DNA of 64,000 nucleotides from Bin87 sp965243255 (lineage in GTDB: Bacteria > Chloroflexota > Dehalococcoidia > Lucifugimonadales > UBA3495). Made by a program: the position numbers and the translations under genes. Below the pieces are notes generated by a model. The model had not been told where the DNA came from. It ran no database searches and saw only the letters and a list, made by a program, of their open reading frames with translations. Below, one piece after another: positions 1 through 8,377 of this stretch. How positions within the stretch are numbered: the first letter of the stretch is position 1; each line of letters begins with the position of its first letter. Location of the stretch: positions 1,674,001 to 1,738,000 of the forward strand of contig CBDEUH010000004.1 in NCBI GenBank assembly GCA_965243255.1, read 5' to 3'.

Positions 1-917
1 AGCCACTGGCCGCTGCCGTAGTGCCGTTCCAGGTTCCACGCCGTGGCCGCCGCCACCTCGGACAGGTTCAGCAAGTCGCGCAGCACTTCGATGTCGGCCG
101 GCTCAATTTCGTCGTAGCCGATGCGCACGATGCCGTCGGGCGTGATGCCCCGGCGCCGGCTGCTGGCCTCGTCCAGGGTGAAGGTAACCACGCGGCTGGG
201 GAACAGCTGCTTGAGTCCCTTGACCTGACCGCGGCGGTCGTTGTCCTGTCCCTGCCAGCCGTATTCGCTCTCCATGTCGAATACAAGCGACACGGCGTCG
301 CCATCCTTGACCAGGCCGGCCAGCAGCATCCGGGCCAGGAAGGTCTTGCCGGACCCGGACGCGCCGAATACACCCACGGAGCGCTTCGCCAGCTCTTCCA
401 GGTCCAAGCGCACGGAGGCCGCATCCATTCCCTGGGGAGAGCCCAGGGCAAAGGCCATCTCCTGCTGGGCGCTGAACACCGCGTCGATATCCGCCTGGGA
501 TGCGGCGTACACCGGGGCGAAGTGCTCGGGTATGGTTTTGGCGGCCTCCGACGCGGCCATCGCGCCGCCCTCGGTTGGGGCGGTCATGCTGGGCATCACC
601 GACAGCTGGCCGTAGGCCATGGTGCCGGCCATCACGTCCGCCATCAGGCCATCGGCGTTTTCGTCAACACCGCCGACGGGTGGGAAATGACGCAGGCTGT
701 CGTTGACCGCGCGCAGTTCCAGGTCGGTAACCACGCCGAAGTAACGCTGGCGTCGTCCTCGTATCGTGACGAAGGAGCCCACGGCGATGTCCTCCACCGA
801 CGCGGCGGCGTCCAGCCGCACGTCCAGCCCGCGGGACAGGGAACCGCCGACCACCACGCCGAGACGGCGCAAACCGCCGGAAGCGTATCCGTCGCCGATG
901 CCGTTGGCCAGCGTCAT
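1..917 (-). CDS. HerA/DUF87-type ATPase, partial (C-terminus beyond the left edge)
   Basis: Only the first 305 residues are in the window. A Walker A loop, GASGSGKT, lies at residues 185-192, followed by hydrophobic strands and a Walker-B-like stretch (SLVFDMESEYG). This matches the helicase-HerA/DUF87 family of hexameric, DNA-translocating ATPases. The first ~90 residues look like a small beta-barrel ahead of the ATPase core. Start is the ATG at 917; it overlaps the stop of the upstream HAS-barrel gene by an ATGA junction, so the two are translationally coupled. HerA proteins usually work with the NurA nuclease, which is not visible here. Specific role unknown; family call fairly secure from the P-loop and context. 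Confidence 0.7.
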   Translation of the reverse strand, partial: MTLANGIGDGYASGGLRRLGVVVGGSLSRGLDVRLDAAASVEDIAVGSFVTIRGRRQRYFGVVTDLELRAVNDSLRHFPPVGGVDENADGLMADVMAGTMAYGQLSVMPSMTAPTEGGAMAASEAAKTIPEHFAPVYAASQADIDAVFSAQQEMAFALGSPQGMDAASVRLDLEELAKRSVGVFGASGSGKTFLARMLLAGLVKDGDAVSLVFDMESEYGWQGQDNDRRGQVKGLKQLFPSRVVTFTLDEASSRRRGITPDGIVRIGYDEIEPADIEVLRDLLNLSEVAAATAWNLERHYGSGQW

Positions 918-1507
918 ATCGCCATCTCCCGCAACACTGCCTGCAGCCGCTGGGGTTCGTTGGAGAGCTCGGCGGCGAGGGTTCGGCCGGCGCGCAGCAG
1001 GAAGGCCCGGCCGTCGGAGGCCGCGCCGGACGCCAGACGCAGGAAGCCGGCCAACGCTGAATCCCCGCCGGGTGAGCGGTCGGCCAGCAGCAGGCGCAGG
1101 CAGCCGAGCTCGGCGGCGAAGTCGGCCGTTTCGCTGGCGTCGCAAGCGAACACAAAGGCGTGCAGGTTGGGCGGCTGCGCCGGGAGGCCCTGCCGGACGG
1201 ACAAACCGTTGCGATATCCCACTATGGTGGCGGTGAACCTGGTGGTCAGCATGGCCGACAGCTGGGGATTGGCAGCGTAGATTTCATCCTCGGACTCCAA
1301 GCCGGCCCCTCGGGGCGCCAGTGGACGGCTGGGGTCCAGCGGCTCGTTGCGGATTTCACGAACCACGGCGTACACCGGCGGCGACCCGATACGCAGCAGC
1401 GACCCCAGCGGCGGCGCAGAGTGCAACTGGTAGCACTGCGCCTCCACCCGCTCGGTCTGCGAAACGGTCACCTCGCCGACCCGTCGCCCTGCCTGCGTGT
1501 CCATCAT
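914..1507 (-). CDS. HAS-barrel domain protein upstream of the HerA-like ATPase
   Basis: Encodes about 197 residues with no transmembrane segment. The N-terminal part (GRRVGEVTVSQTERVEAQCY, then GSLLRIG and YAVVREIRNEPLDPSRP) has the short beta-strand pattern of the HAS barrel that precedes HerA ATPases. A C-terminal helical region follows. The family call comes from this pattern plus an overlapping stop/start with the ATPase at 914-917. The start is taken at the ATG ATG pair at 1502-1507; a longer reading to 1552 lacks a clear ribosome site. Probably a partner or regulatory subunit of the ATPase; the biochemical role is not known. Confidence 0.5.
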   Translation of the reverse strand: MMDTQAGRRVGEVTVSQTERVEAQCYQLHSAPPLGSLLRIGSPPVYAVVREIRNEPLDPSRPLAPRGAGLESEDEIYAANPQLSAMLTTRFTATIVGYRNGLSVRQGLPAQPPNLHAFVFACDASETADFAAELGCLRLLLADRSPGGDSALAGFLRLASGAASDGRAFLLRAGRTLAAELSNEPQRLQAVLREMAI

Positions 1508-1576
1508 CTCGTCCAACCCGCACCGGTCAAGTTGCGCTGCTGATTGTAGCACGCAGGGGAACGGCGGGGCCTCTGC

Positions 1577-1605
1577 TTGCTAGGGACGGAGGACGGTGCT
1601 ACAAT
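1577..1605 (+). promoter_or_regulatory. Sigma-70-type promoter of tRNA-Asn
   Basis: TTGCTA at 1577-1582 and TACAAT at 1600-1605 are separated by exactly 17 bases. The predicted transcription start falls about 30 bases before the mature tRNA. Confidence 0.6.
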
Positions 1606-1640
1606 CAATATCCGTCGCCGTGTCCAGGCGACGTTACCGT

Positions 1641-1715
1641 TCCCCTGTAGCTCAGCGGTAGAGCGGGCGGCTGTTAACCGCTAGGTCGTAGGTTCGAATC
1701 CTACCAGGGGAGCCA
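1641..1715 (+). tRNA. tRNA-Asn (anticodon GTT)
   Basis: The cloverleaf folds fully. Acceptor arms TCCCCTG and CAGGGGA pair over 7 bases, the D arm is GCTC/GAGC, the anticodon loop is CTGTTAA with anticodon GTT, and the T arm holds GGTTCGAATCC. The discriminator base is G at 1712 and the CCA tail is encoded at 1713-1715. A promoter lies upstream and a rho-independent terminator follows 10 bases downstream, so it is a single-gene transcription unit. Confidence 0.97.
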
Positions 1716-1725
1716 TTTTCCAACC

Positions 1726-1754
1726 ACCCGGCTGTTTTGGGCCGGGTTTTTCTT
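1726..1754 (+). terminator. Rho-independent terminator after tRNA-Asn
   Basis: Stem ACCCGGC (1726-1732) pairs with GCCGGGT (1741-1747) across an 8-base loop and is followed by a T-rich tract to 1754. Confidence 0.8.
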
Positions 1755-1862
1755 ATTAATTCCGCGTTAAGCGTCTCCAATCTCATTACCCGTCGGTTCG
1801 GGACTATGATACGATTGTTGGTTGAGGGCCGGGTCAAGTCCATCGCCTTCAGGAGAGATTTC

Positions 1863-4238
1863 ATGCGCATGTCTATAGTCAGGTTGATTACCCTTGCGGG
1901 GCTGATTGCCCTGCTTCCCTTGATTATTGTCGCCTGCGGCGGAGGCGATGGTGACGGGACTGCATCGCAGACTGAGCAGTCCGGCGCGACTGCCGAAACC
2001 GGGGCGGGCGGCGGTGACACGTCGGCCGAGCCGTTCCGCATCGGCGTGATGGAATCCCTGACCGGCCCCGGCGAAACCTACGGCAACGTAGCCCTGCAAG
2101 CCAAGCAGTTGGCCATGGACGAAATCAACGCTGCCGGCGGCATCAACGGGAGGATGCTGGAACTGGTTGCCGAAGACTCAAAGTGTTCGGCGCAGGATGC
2201 CATCACCGCCTATAACAAGCTCACCGACGTGGACGGGGTGAAGATAATCCTGGGCACCTCCTGCAGCGGCGCGATGCTGGGGGCAGCGCCCCTGGCCGAG
2301 GCCGACGGCGTGATTCTATTCTCAGGACTGGCCACCAACCCGGACATCGCCGACGCCGGCGACTACATCTTCCGCACATCCATGAACGACCTGCAGCTGG
2401 GGATCGACACGGGCGAAGTGATCTGGGCCGACGGACATCGAAGCCTGGCCACCATCACCGAGACCACGGACTACGCTGAAGGCGTGCGTCGCACCACCGC
2501 CGAACACTTCGTTTCCCTGGGCGGCGAGATAGTGGCCGAAGAACGCTACGCCTCTGACATAACGGACTTCCGCAGCCAGATCACCAAGATGATCGGAGCC
2601 AACCCGGACGCCATTCACATCGCCTCCCAGTCCGAGTTTTCCGGCGGCACGATCGTGAAGCAGATTCGGGAACTGGGCTACGCCGGGCCGCTCTACTCCG
2701 AGATCGTGCCGGTGGGCGCCACTGCGCTGGAAGTGGCCGGAGACGCCGCCACGGGCCTCAAGGCGATCACCGCCGAGCTGGACCCGAATAACCCCAAGGC
2801 CGTGGAGGTTTTGGCCAACTTCCGCGCCCGATACGACTACATCACGTTGCCCTGGTACCTGGGCTCCGCCTACGACGACGTGTACATCGCCGCCGAGTGC
2901 CTGAAGCAGACGAACGACGACCAGGACGCGGACGGTTTCCGCGACTGCATGTACGGCATCACCTGGAACGGGGCCATTGGAGAAGGGTACAGTTTTGACG
3001 CCAAGGGCGAAGTTGTGGGCCTGTCCAACGCGGTGGTGGTGGTTCTGCCCCTGGCGGAGCGCACCGACGACAACCAGGGCTACCGCATCCTGGGGCAGGC
3101 CGGCAGCGATGCTGCCGTCGGCGTCGCGCCCATCGCCGCCATGGCCGGGTCGGACGAACCGTTCCGCATCGGCGCGATGGATGCACTGACCGGAGTTGGC
3201 GAGTCCTATGGCAACCCGATTGTTCAGGCCAAGCAAATGGCGGTGGAGGAAATCAACGCCGCCGGGGGCATCAACGGCCGTATGCTGGAACTGATTGCCG
3301 AAGACTCCAAGTGCAACGCCCAGGACGCCATCACCGCCTACAACAAGCTGACGGATGTTGACGGCATCAAGATCATCCTGGGGACGACCTGCAGCGGCGC
3401 GATGCTGGGGGCCGCGCCCCTGGCCGAAGGCGAGGGCGTCATCATGCTCTCCGCCTCGGCCACCAGCCCCGACATCATGGGCGCGGGCGACTACATCTTC
3501 CGCACCGCCATCAACGATGACCAACTGGGCGTTGATACCGGCAACACGATCCACGTTGACGGACACCATGACCTGGCGACCATCACCGAGTCCACGGACT
3601 ACGCCGAGGGCGCGCGGCGCACCACGGTGGCTCGCTTCGAGGAACTGGGCGGGCACGTGGTGGCATCCGAGAGCTATGCCAGCGACATCACCGATTTCCG
3701 CACTCAGCTCACCAAGCTGATCAACGCGGAACCGGACGCCGTGTACCTGGCTTCTCAGGGCGAGTTCTCCGGCGGAACGATCATCAAACAGTTGCGCGAG
3801 CTGGGATTCGAGGGCCCCATTTACACCGAGTCGGTGAACACCGGGCCCGAAGCGCTCAGCATCGCCGGCGAGGCCGCCACCGGGATGAAGGCCATAATTC
3901 CCCTTGGCCTCACCAACCGGGGCGAGCAGTTCCTCAAGGACTTCGAGGCGCACTTCGGACACGTGGCCACCCAGCCCTGGTTCCAGGCTTCGGCGTATGA
4001 CGACGTGTACCTGGCCGCCGCCTGTCTCGCCCAAACGGGCGACGACCAGGACGCGGACGGTTTCCGGGACTGCATGTACGACATCACCTTCAGCGGAGCC
4101 ATCGGCGACGGCTATAGCTTCGACGAGTATGGTGAGGTGGTCGGGCTGGGCAACGCGGTCGTCCAGATCCTGCCGCTGGCCGAGCGTACCGACGACAACC
4201 TGGGTTACGTTTCGCTGGGCCAGGCGCCCACGCCCTGA
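1863..4238 (+). CDS. livK: LivK-like branched-chain amino acid/amide ABC receptor lipoprotein with two fused receptor domains
   Basis: A 791-residue extracytoplasmic binding protein for the Liv transporter encoded just downstream. Residues 1-25 are a lipoprotein signal ending in IVAC, so Cys25 should be lipidated. Two near-identical type-I periplasmic-binding (PBP1/LivK) domains follow, starting at about residues 56 (EPFRIGVMESLTG) and 432 (EPFRIGAMDALTG). Each contains DEINAAGGINGRMLEL or a close variant. Each also carries an acidic DDQDADGFRD segment that resembles a calcium-binding loop. A usual LivK has one domain of about 380 residues. The start is the ATG at 1863 with AGGAG at 1851-1855; an upstream in-frame ATG would destroy the signal peptide. 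A hairpin separates it from livH. Confidence 0.9.
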   Translation: MRMSIVRLITLAGLIALLPLIIVACGGGDGDGTASQTEQSGATAETGAGGGDTSAEPFRIGVMESLTGPGETYGNVALQAKQLAMDEINAAGGINGRMLELVAEDSKCSAQDAITAYNKLTDVDGVKIILGTSCSGAMLGAAPLAEADGVILFSGLATNPDIADAGDYIFRTSMNDLQLGIDTGEVIWADGHRSLATITETTDYAEGVRRTTAEHFVSLGGEIVAEERYASDITDFRSQITKMIGANPDAIHIASQSEFSGGTIVKQIRELGYAGPLYSEIVPVGATALEVAGDAATGLKAITAELDPNNPKAVEVLANFRARYDYITLPWYLGSAYDDVYIAAECLKQTNDDQDADGFRDCMYGITWNGAIGEGYSFDAKGEVVGLSNAVVVVLPLAERTDDNQGYRILGQAGSDAAVGVAPIAAMAGSDEPFRIGAMDALTGVGESYGNPIVQAKQMAVEEINAAGGINGRMLELIAEDSKCNAQDAITAYNKLTDVDGIKIILGTTCSGAMLGAAPLAEGEGVIMLSASATSPDIMGAGDYIFRTAINDDQLGVDTGNTIHVDGHHDLATITESTDYAEGARRTTVARFEELGGHVVASESYASDITDFRTQLTKLINAEPDAVYLASQGEFSGGTIIKQLRELGFEGPIYTESVNTGPEALSIAGEAATGMKAIIPLGLTNRGEQFLKDFEAHFGHVATQPWFQASAYDDVYLAAACLAQTGDDQDADGFRDCMYDITFSGAIGDGYSFDEYGEVVGLGNAVVQILPLAERTDDNLGYVSLGQAPTP
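2028..4225 (+). repeat. Tandem duplication inside the LivK-like gene
   Basis: The segment from 2028 and the segment from 3156 encode the same domain, offset by 376 codons (1128 bases). Protein identity between the halves is high by eye, and long DNA stretches match with mostly synonymous changes. The copies have therefore diverged but kept their function. Confidence 0.85.
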
Positions 4239-4261
4239 TCACGGCGCTGGCAGCCGAAGGC

Positions 4262-4296
4262 GGGGCCGGTCGTTGATGGCGACCGGCCCCTTTTGG
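4262..4296 (+). terminator. Hairpin between livK and livH, probable partial terminator
   Basis: Perfect 11-bp stem GGGGCCGGTCG (4262-4272) / CGACCGGCCCC (4280-4290), 7-base loop, then TTTT. It lies directly after the receptor gene and before livH on the same strand. It probably reduces transcription into the permease genes or stabilises the receptor mRNA. Confidence 0.7.
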
Positions 4297-4346
4297 TAAT
4301 ATGCGCGCGGTTATGATCGGCTACCGGCTGCCGTGAGGATACAATC

Positions 4347-5729
4347 TTGTCCAGTCAGCGCGAAACCGCACGTGGATTCCCCGCCCGTTTCAACATCCCC
4401 GGCACCCGTGTGTTGGCCCTGGTCTTGACCACGGCCGTAATTGCCTACCTGGCGTGGAAAATCGGGCAGTCGCCGCCTCAGGCCCTGCAATTCGCCTTCA
4501 ACGGCATTGCCGTGGGCGCGGTGTACGCGCTGCTGGCCATGGGCTTCACCCTGGTGTACAGCACCGTGTGGTTCTTCGATCTCTATTACGGGGCGGCGGC
4601 GGCCCTGGGCGCATACGGGGTGTTCTACCTGCGTACTGCCACATCGCTGGGCAGCCGCGCTGACGTCAACAACGTATATGTCAACGCCGTGTTCGCCGCT
4701 GTAGTTGGCGGTGTTGTCGCCTGGGTTCTCTATGCTTTGCTGTATCCGCGGCTGCGCGGCCGATATTCTCCGAACACGGTTGGCGTGGCCATTGGCCTGC
4801 TGGGAGGGGGAGCCGGAGCGTACACCGGCATAGTCCTCGCATTCCCTGAGCATCTCCACCTGACCTTGAGCCCCGCCATCGGCGCTACGGTAGCGGTGGC
4901 GGCCATCGTTGTCCCGTTCTGGGCGGTCCAGACCTTCGTCCCCAACATTCGCCTTTCGCGTATTGCCGCCATCGCCGGGCTGCCCGCCGCCGCCGTCGGC
5001 GCATGGTGCGGCTCCCTTACCGCCGGCGCTCCCGGAGCGGGTCTCTACCTGAGCTGGGCCGTGTCGTGTCTGCTGGCCGGATGCGTGGGCCTCGCCCTGT
5101 ATCGCGGCCTTTATATGTACATGCGCGAGCGGGCGCGTTCGCCGCTGATCATGCTGGTGGCGTCGTTGGGCATCCTGCTGGCCGTTGCTGCGTTCATCGT
5201 CATCGTTTTCGAGGCCGCGCCCCGTCCGTTGCCAACTGCATTCGGCAGCGAGACGTGGAAGATTGCGGGCGCGCGCATCAAGGGATTCAACATCTTCGCC
5301 ATCGGCGTAGCCCTGGCCGGTTTCGCCATCCTGTGGCTGCTGCTGAAGCAGACCTCGTTCGGACGCGCCGTCAGGGCCATCGGCGACGACGAAGAGGTCT
5401 CCAAGGTGGTGGGCATCAATACCACCGTAATCATAGCCGGGGTCTTTTTCATCGGCGCGATGTACGCCGCCCTGGCCGGCATCATCACCGGGCACGACAC
5501 CGCGGTGCAGCCGCGCATGGGGCTACTGCTGTTGCTCAAGGGCTGGATCGCCTCGGTGGTTGGGGGCATCGGCAACCTGTACGGAGCAATCGTCGGCGGG
5601 TTCGTCCTGGGGGTTGTCGAGCAATTCGGCATCTGGGACCTGGCCGGGGAATGGAAAGACGCCATCGCATTTATCCTGCTCATCCTCTTCCTATCTTTCT
5701 GGCCCCAGGGCCTGCTGCCCCGGAGATGA
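4347..5729 (+). CDS. livH: Branched-chain amino acid ABC transporter permease LivH, enlarged
   Basis: Integral membrane permease, 460 residues against roughly 300 for typical LivH. The N-terminal region (FNGIAVGAVYALLAMGFTLV) and the C-terminal half (FGRAVRAIGDDEEVSKVVGI and GIIT...GGIGNLYGAIVGG) carry the usual LivH signatures. About 120 extra, mostly hydrophobic residues lie near positions 133-250. The segment LYALLYPRLRGR seems repeated later as LALYRGLYMYMRERA, which suggests an internal duplication. The start is a TTG at 4347 behind GAGGA (4335-4339). It is followed within 5 bases by livM. It should form the channel heterodimer with LivM. Confidence 0.88.
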   Translation: MSSQRETARGFPARFNIPGTRVLALVLTTAVIAYLAWKIGQSPPQALQFAFNGIAVGAVYALLAMGFTLVYSTVWFFDLYYGAAAALGAYGVFYLRTATSLGSRADVNNVYVNAVFAAVVGGVVAWVLYALLYPRLRGRYSPNTVGVAIGLLGGGAGAYTGIVLAFPEHLHLTLSPAIGATVAVAAIVVPFWAVQTFVPNIRLSRIAAIAGLPAAAVGAWCGSLTAGAPGAGLYLSWAVSCLLAGCVGLALYRGLYMYMRERARSPLIMLVASLGILLAVAAFIVIVFEAAPRPLPTAFGSETWKIAGARIKGFNIFAIGVALAGFAILWLLLKQTSFGRAVRAIGDDEEVSKVVGINTTVIIAGVFFIGAMYAALAGIITGHDTAVQPRMGLLLLLKGWIASVVGGIGNLYGAIVGGFVLGVVEQFGIWDLAGEWKDAIAFILLILFLSFWPQGLLPRR

Positions 5730-5733
5730 CGCC

Positions 5734-6789
5734 GTGCCCTTTGACACCCAGCGCATAGGAGAAGTGGCCGAGCTGATTCGCAACCCAGGCGAGTTGGTCC
5801 GCTCGGTCCGTCGAAACATCGAATTTTGGGCCAGCCTGCTCATCATCGGCTGGGCCATCGCCTTCATGTTCTGGCAAGGGGCCGGCTTTGCGGTCATCAT
5901 CGGCACCGTCTTCGCAATCTGGGCGATCCTGTCGGTCAGCCTCAATTTGGTGGTGGGATTCACCGGTCTGCTCTCCGTAGGGCACATCGGGTTCTTTGGA
6001 ATCGGCGCCTATACCATGGCCATCCTGACCTCGGATCCGGCCTACGAACAGCTCCGCACCGAGGCCATACCGACCTTCGGCTGGCCTTTCTTTGCGGTGC
6101 TCCCCATATGCGCGCTGCTCGCCGGTCTGGCCGCCGTCCTGGTGGGCGTGGTGTTCAATCGCTTTCGCGACGACATATTCGTGCTGGCGTCCTTCGGCTT
6201 CGCCATTATCGCCTTCAACGTCTTTCTGAACTTGAGGCCCGTCACCCGGGGCGCGTTCGGCATCCATGAAATAGCGCGGCCCCAAGTGGCGGGGTGGGTA
6301 TTCGATGGCGAGTTGGAGTTCCTGCTGCTGTGCCTGGTATTTCTTGGCGTGGTGATGTTGATTTCGTGGTTCATTGTGTCCTCGTCATTCGGGCGGGTGC
6401 TGACCGCCATCCGTGAGGACGAGCAGGCCATCGAGGTGTTTGGCTACCAGGCCACCCACTACAAGCTGGCGGTTTGGGTCATTTCCGCCATGATGGCCGG
6501 CATAGCCGGGGGCTTGTTCAGCAGCTGGACCACCTTCATTGACCCCAATTCCTTCATCCTGCTGGAGTCGGTGCTGCTGGTGTCCATCGTAATTCTCGGG
6601 GGGCTGGCAACCATCTGGGGTTCCCTGCTGGGGGCGATGGCCTTCGTCCTGCTGGAAGAGGGGATGCGATTCATTCCGTACCTGCCCACCGAGTACATCG
6701 GCCAGGCGCGGCAGGTCGTTCTGGGCATCCTGTTGGTGCTGCTGATGTTGTTCCGGCCGCAGGGCCTGGTTGGGAGGTATCGATTGTGA
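5734..6789 (+). CDS. livM: Branched-chain amino acid ABC transporter permease LivM
   Basis: A 351-residue membrane permease, second channel subunit of the Liv transporter. The core LNLVVGFTGLLSVGHIGFFG and the late FGRVLTAIREDEQAIEVFGY are diagnostic LivM motifs. Multiple hydrophobic segments follow a ~30-residue cytoplasmic N-terminus. The start is the GTG at 5734 with GGAG at 5722-5725; no nearby ATG is in frame. The stop overlaps the GTG start of livG (GTGA at 6786-6789), so the two are translationally coupled. Confidence 0.92.
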   Translation: MPFDTQRIGEVAELIRNPGELVRSVRRNIEFWASLLIIGWAIAFMFWQGAGFAVIIGTVFAIWAILSVSLNLVVGFTGLLSVGHIGFFGIGAYTMAILTSDPAYEQLRTEAIPTFGWPFFAVLPICALLAGLAAVLVGVVFNRFRDDIFVLASFGFAIIAFNVFLNLRPVTRGAFGIHEIARPQVAGWVFDGELEFLLLCLVFLGVVMLISWFIVSSSFGRVLTAIREDEQAIEVFGYQATHYKLAVWVISAMMAGIAGGLFSSWTTFIDPNSFILLESVLLVSIVILGGLATIWGSLLGAMAFVLLEEGMRFIPYLPTEYIGQARQVVLGILLVLLMLFRPQGLVGRYRL

Positions 6790-7544
6790 CATCATCGCGC
6801 GGCGACCAAATCGACTACGCTTTGCAAACCGAGGCCATCTCCAAGCACTTCGGCGCGGTGCGGGCCGTTGACGAGCTGACGTTGTCCATCCCGCGGCAGG
6901 GGACCACCAGCATTGTCGGGCCCAACGGATCGGGCAAGTCCACGCTGGTGAACCTGCTGAGCGGGGTGCTGCCGCTGGACGGCGGCGTGGTCATCATCGA
7001 CGGGTCTGGCCTGCGGGTGGTGAAAGCTCACGAGACGCCCGACCACGGCCTGACCCGCACCTTCCAGGAAGTGCGCCTATTCGATCAGATAACGGTGTGG
7101 GACAACATCATGGTCGTGCTGACCGAGCGGCGTTTGTTCCCGGCACTATTCGAGCGCGCCCGGCCGTCCACACGGCAGAAGGCCCGGGACATCCTGGAGC
7201 AGGTCGGCATGTGGGACAAGCGGGACTCGTTGGCCCAGGACTTGTCTTACGGGCAGCGCAAGCTGGTGGAAATCGGCCGGGCTTTGGCGATGAACGTCAA
7301 CACCTATCTCATGGACGAGCCTTTTGCAGGGCTCTTTCCCCAGATGATTGAGCGGGTTAAGGCGATAATGAAGCAGATGCGGGCAGACGGGCACACCATC
7401 GTCTTCATATCCCACAACATGGAAATAGTGCGCGAACTCTCCGACCGCATCATCGTCCTGGACAGCGGCACCCTACTGGCCGCCGGAGAGGTGGAACCGG
7501 TGTTGAACAGCGAAGAAGTCATTGAGGCGTACCTGGGCGCATAA
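6786..7544 (+). CDS. livG: Liv transporter ATPase LivG
   Basis: ABC ATPase of 252 residues that powers the Liv importer. It has Walker A GPNGSGKS, signature LSYGQRKLVEIGRAL, Walker B TYLMDEPFAG and the H-loop histidine in VFISHNME. The signature reads LSYGQ rather than LSGGQ, a known variation in LivG proteins. GTG start overlapping the livM stop. It ends 12 bases before livF. Confidence 0.93.
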   Translation: MTSSRGDQIDYALQTEAISKHFGAVRAVDELTLSIPRQGTTSIVGPNGSGKSTLVNLLSGVLPLDGGVVIIDGSGLRVVKAHETPDHGLTRTFQEVRLFDQITVWDNIMVVLTERRLFPALFERARPSTRQKARDILEQVGMWDKRDSLAQDLSYGQRKLVEIGRALAMNVNTYLMDEPFAGLFPQMIERVKAIMKQMRADGHTIVFISHNMEIVRELSDRIIVLDSGTLLAAGEVEPVLNSEEVIEAYLGA

Positions 7545-7556
7545 CTCCAGCCGGCC

Positions 7557-8300
7557 ATGACCACCACCCAACATAACCCCGACAATCCGCCGCTCCTGGA
7601 GTTGGTCAACGTATCGGTGTCCTACGGCGCCGTGCACGCTCTGGACGACGTCTCCATGGGGATTCACCAGGGCGAGATGGTCGCCGTCATGGGGCCCAAC
7701 GGCGCGGGCAAGTCCACCGTGCTGAAGGCCGTAATGGGTCTGGCTCCGGTGGTAGCGGGGACGGTCTATTGGCGGCAGCAGCCCCTGGCGGCCGAGACGC
7801 ACGAAATCGTGAAGGAGGGCATCGCTTTCGTGCCCCAGGGTCGCCGGGTCTTCACCCACCTGTCCATCGCCGAGAACCTGGAGATGGGGTGCATTTATCT
7901 GAACGACCGGGCCGAAAAGGCCCGTCGGCTGGATTCCGTTATGGAGCTGTTCCCCATCCTCTACGAAAAGCGGGGCGATTTGGCCAGCCAAATGTCCGGC
8001 GGTCAGCAGCAGATGCTGGCCCTAGGCCGGGGGCTGATGGCCTCGCCCGAGCTACTGCTGCTGGACGAACCCACGCTGGGCCTGGCTCCCATCATCGTGA
8101 GGGAGGTATTCCAGAAAGTGGCCGAAATCAGCGACCGGCTCAACACCACCATCGTCGTCGTCGAGCACAACATCAAGGGCGTCTTGGACATTGTTGATCG
8201 GGCCTACGTGCTGGACAAAGGGGCCGTGGTGCACAACGGCACGCCCCAGTCCATCCGTGACACCGACATCCTCACGCAGGTGTTCCTGGGCAGCGCGTGA
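7557..8300 (+). CDS. livF: Liv transporter ATPase LivF
   Basis: Second ABC ATPase (247 residues) of the Liv importer. It has Walker A GPNGAGKS, Q-loop region AFVPQGRRVFTHLS, signature MSGGQQQMLALGRGLM and Walker B LLLLDEPTLGL. It closes the operon livK-livH-livM-livG-livF; a hairpin follows at 8322-8355. The substrate may be branched-chain amino acids, amides or urea; sequence alone does not tell. Confidence 0.93.
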   Translation: MTTTQHNPDNPPLLELVNVSVSYGAVHALDDVSMGIHQGEMVAVMGPNGAGKSTVLKAVMGLAPVVAGTVYWRQQPLAAETHEIVKEGIAFVPQGRRVFTHLSIAENLEMGCIYLNDRAEKARRLDSVMELFPILYEKRGDLASQMSGGQQQMLALGRGLMASPELLLLDEPTLGLAPIIVREVFQKVAEISDRLNTTIVVVEHNIKGVLDIVDRAYVLDKGAVVHNGTPQSIRDTDILTQVFLGSA

Positions 8301-8321
8301 GGGCGGTCACGACGCCACAAG

Positions 8322-8355
8322 AAAAGCGCCACGGCAATTCCACCGTGGCGCTTCT
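8322..8355. terminator. Bidirectional terminator between convergent livF and NHL genes
   Basis: Stem AAGCGCCACGG (8324-8334) pairs with CCGTGGCGCTT (8343-8353), loop of 8 bases. On the minus strand the stem runs into TTTTC; on the plus strand the stem ends CTTCTGTT. It lies between two convergent genes. Confidence 0.75.
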
Positions 8356-8377
8356 GTTGCCGATGGTTGCGGGGTGA

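Noticed and set aside
1737..1862. N-terminal extension of the LivK-like protein
   Set aside because: The upstream ATG overlaps the tRNA terminator and would bury the lipoprotein signal; a good ribosome site precedes 1863.
2322..4034. Long open frame opposite the livK gene
   Set aside because: It is antisense to a gene with clear family motifs and its translation shows no known domain. High GC with few stop codons creates such frames.
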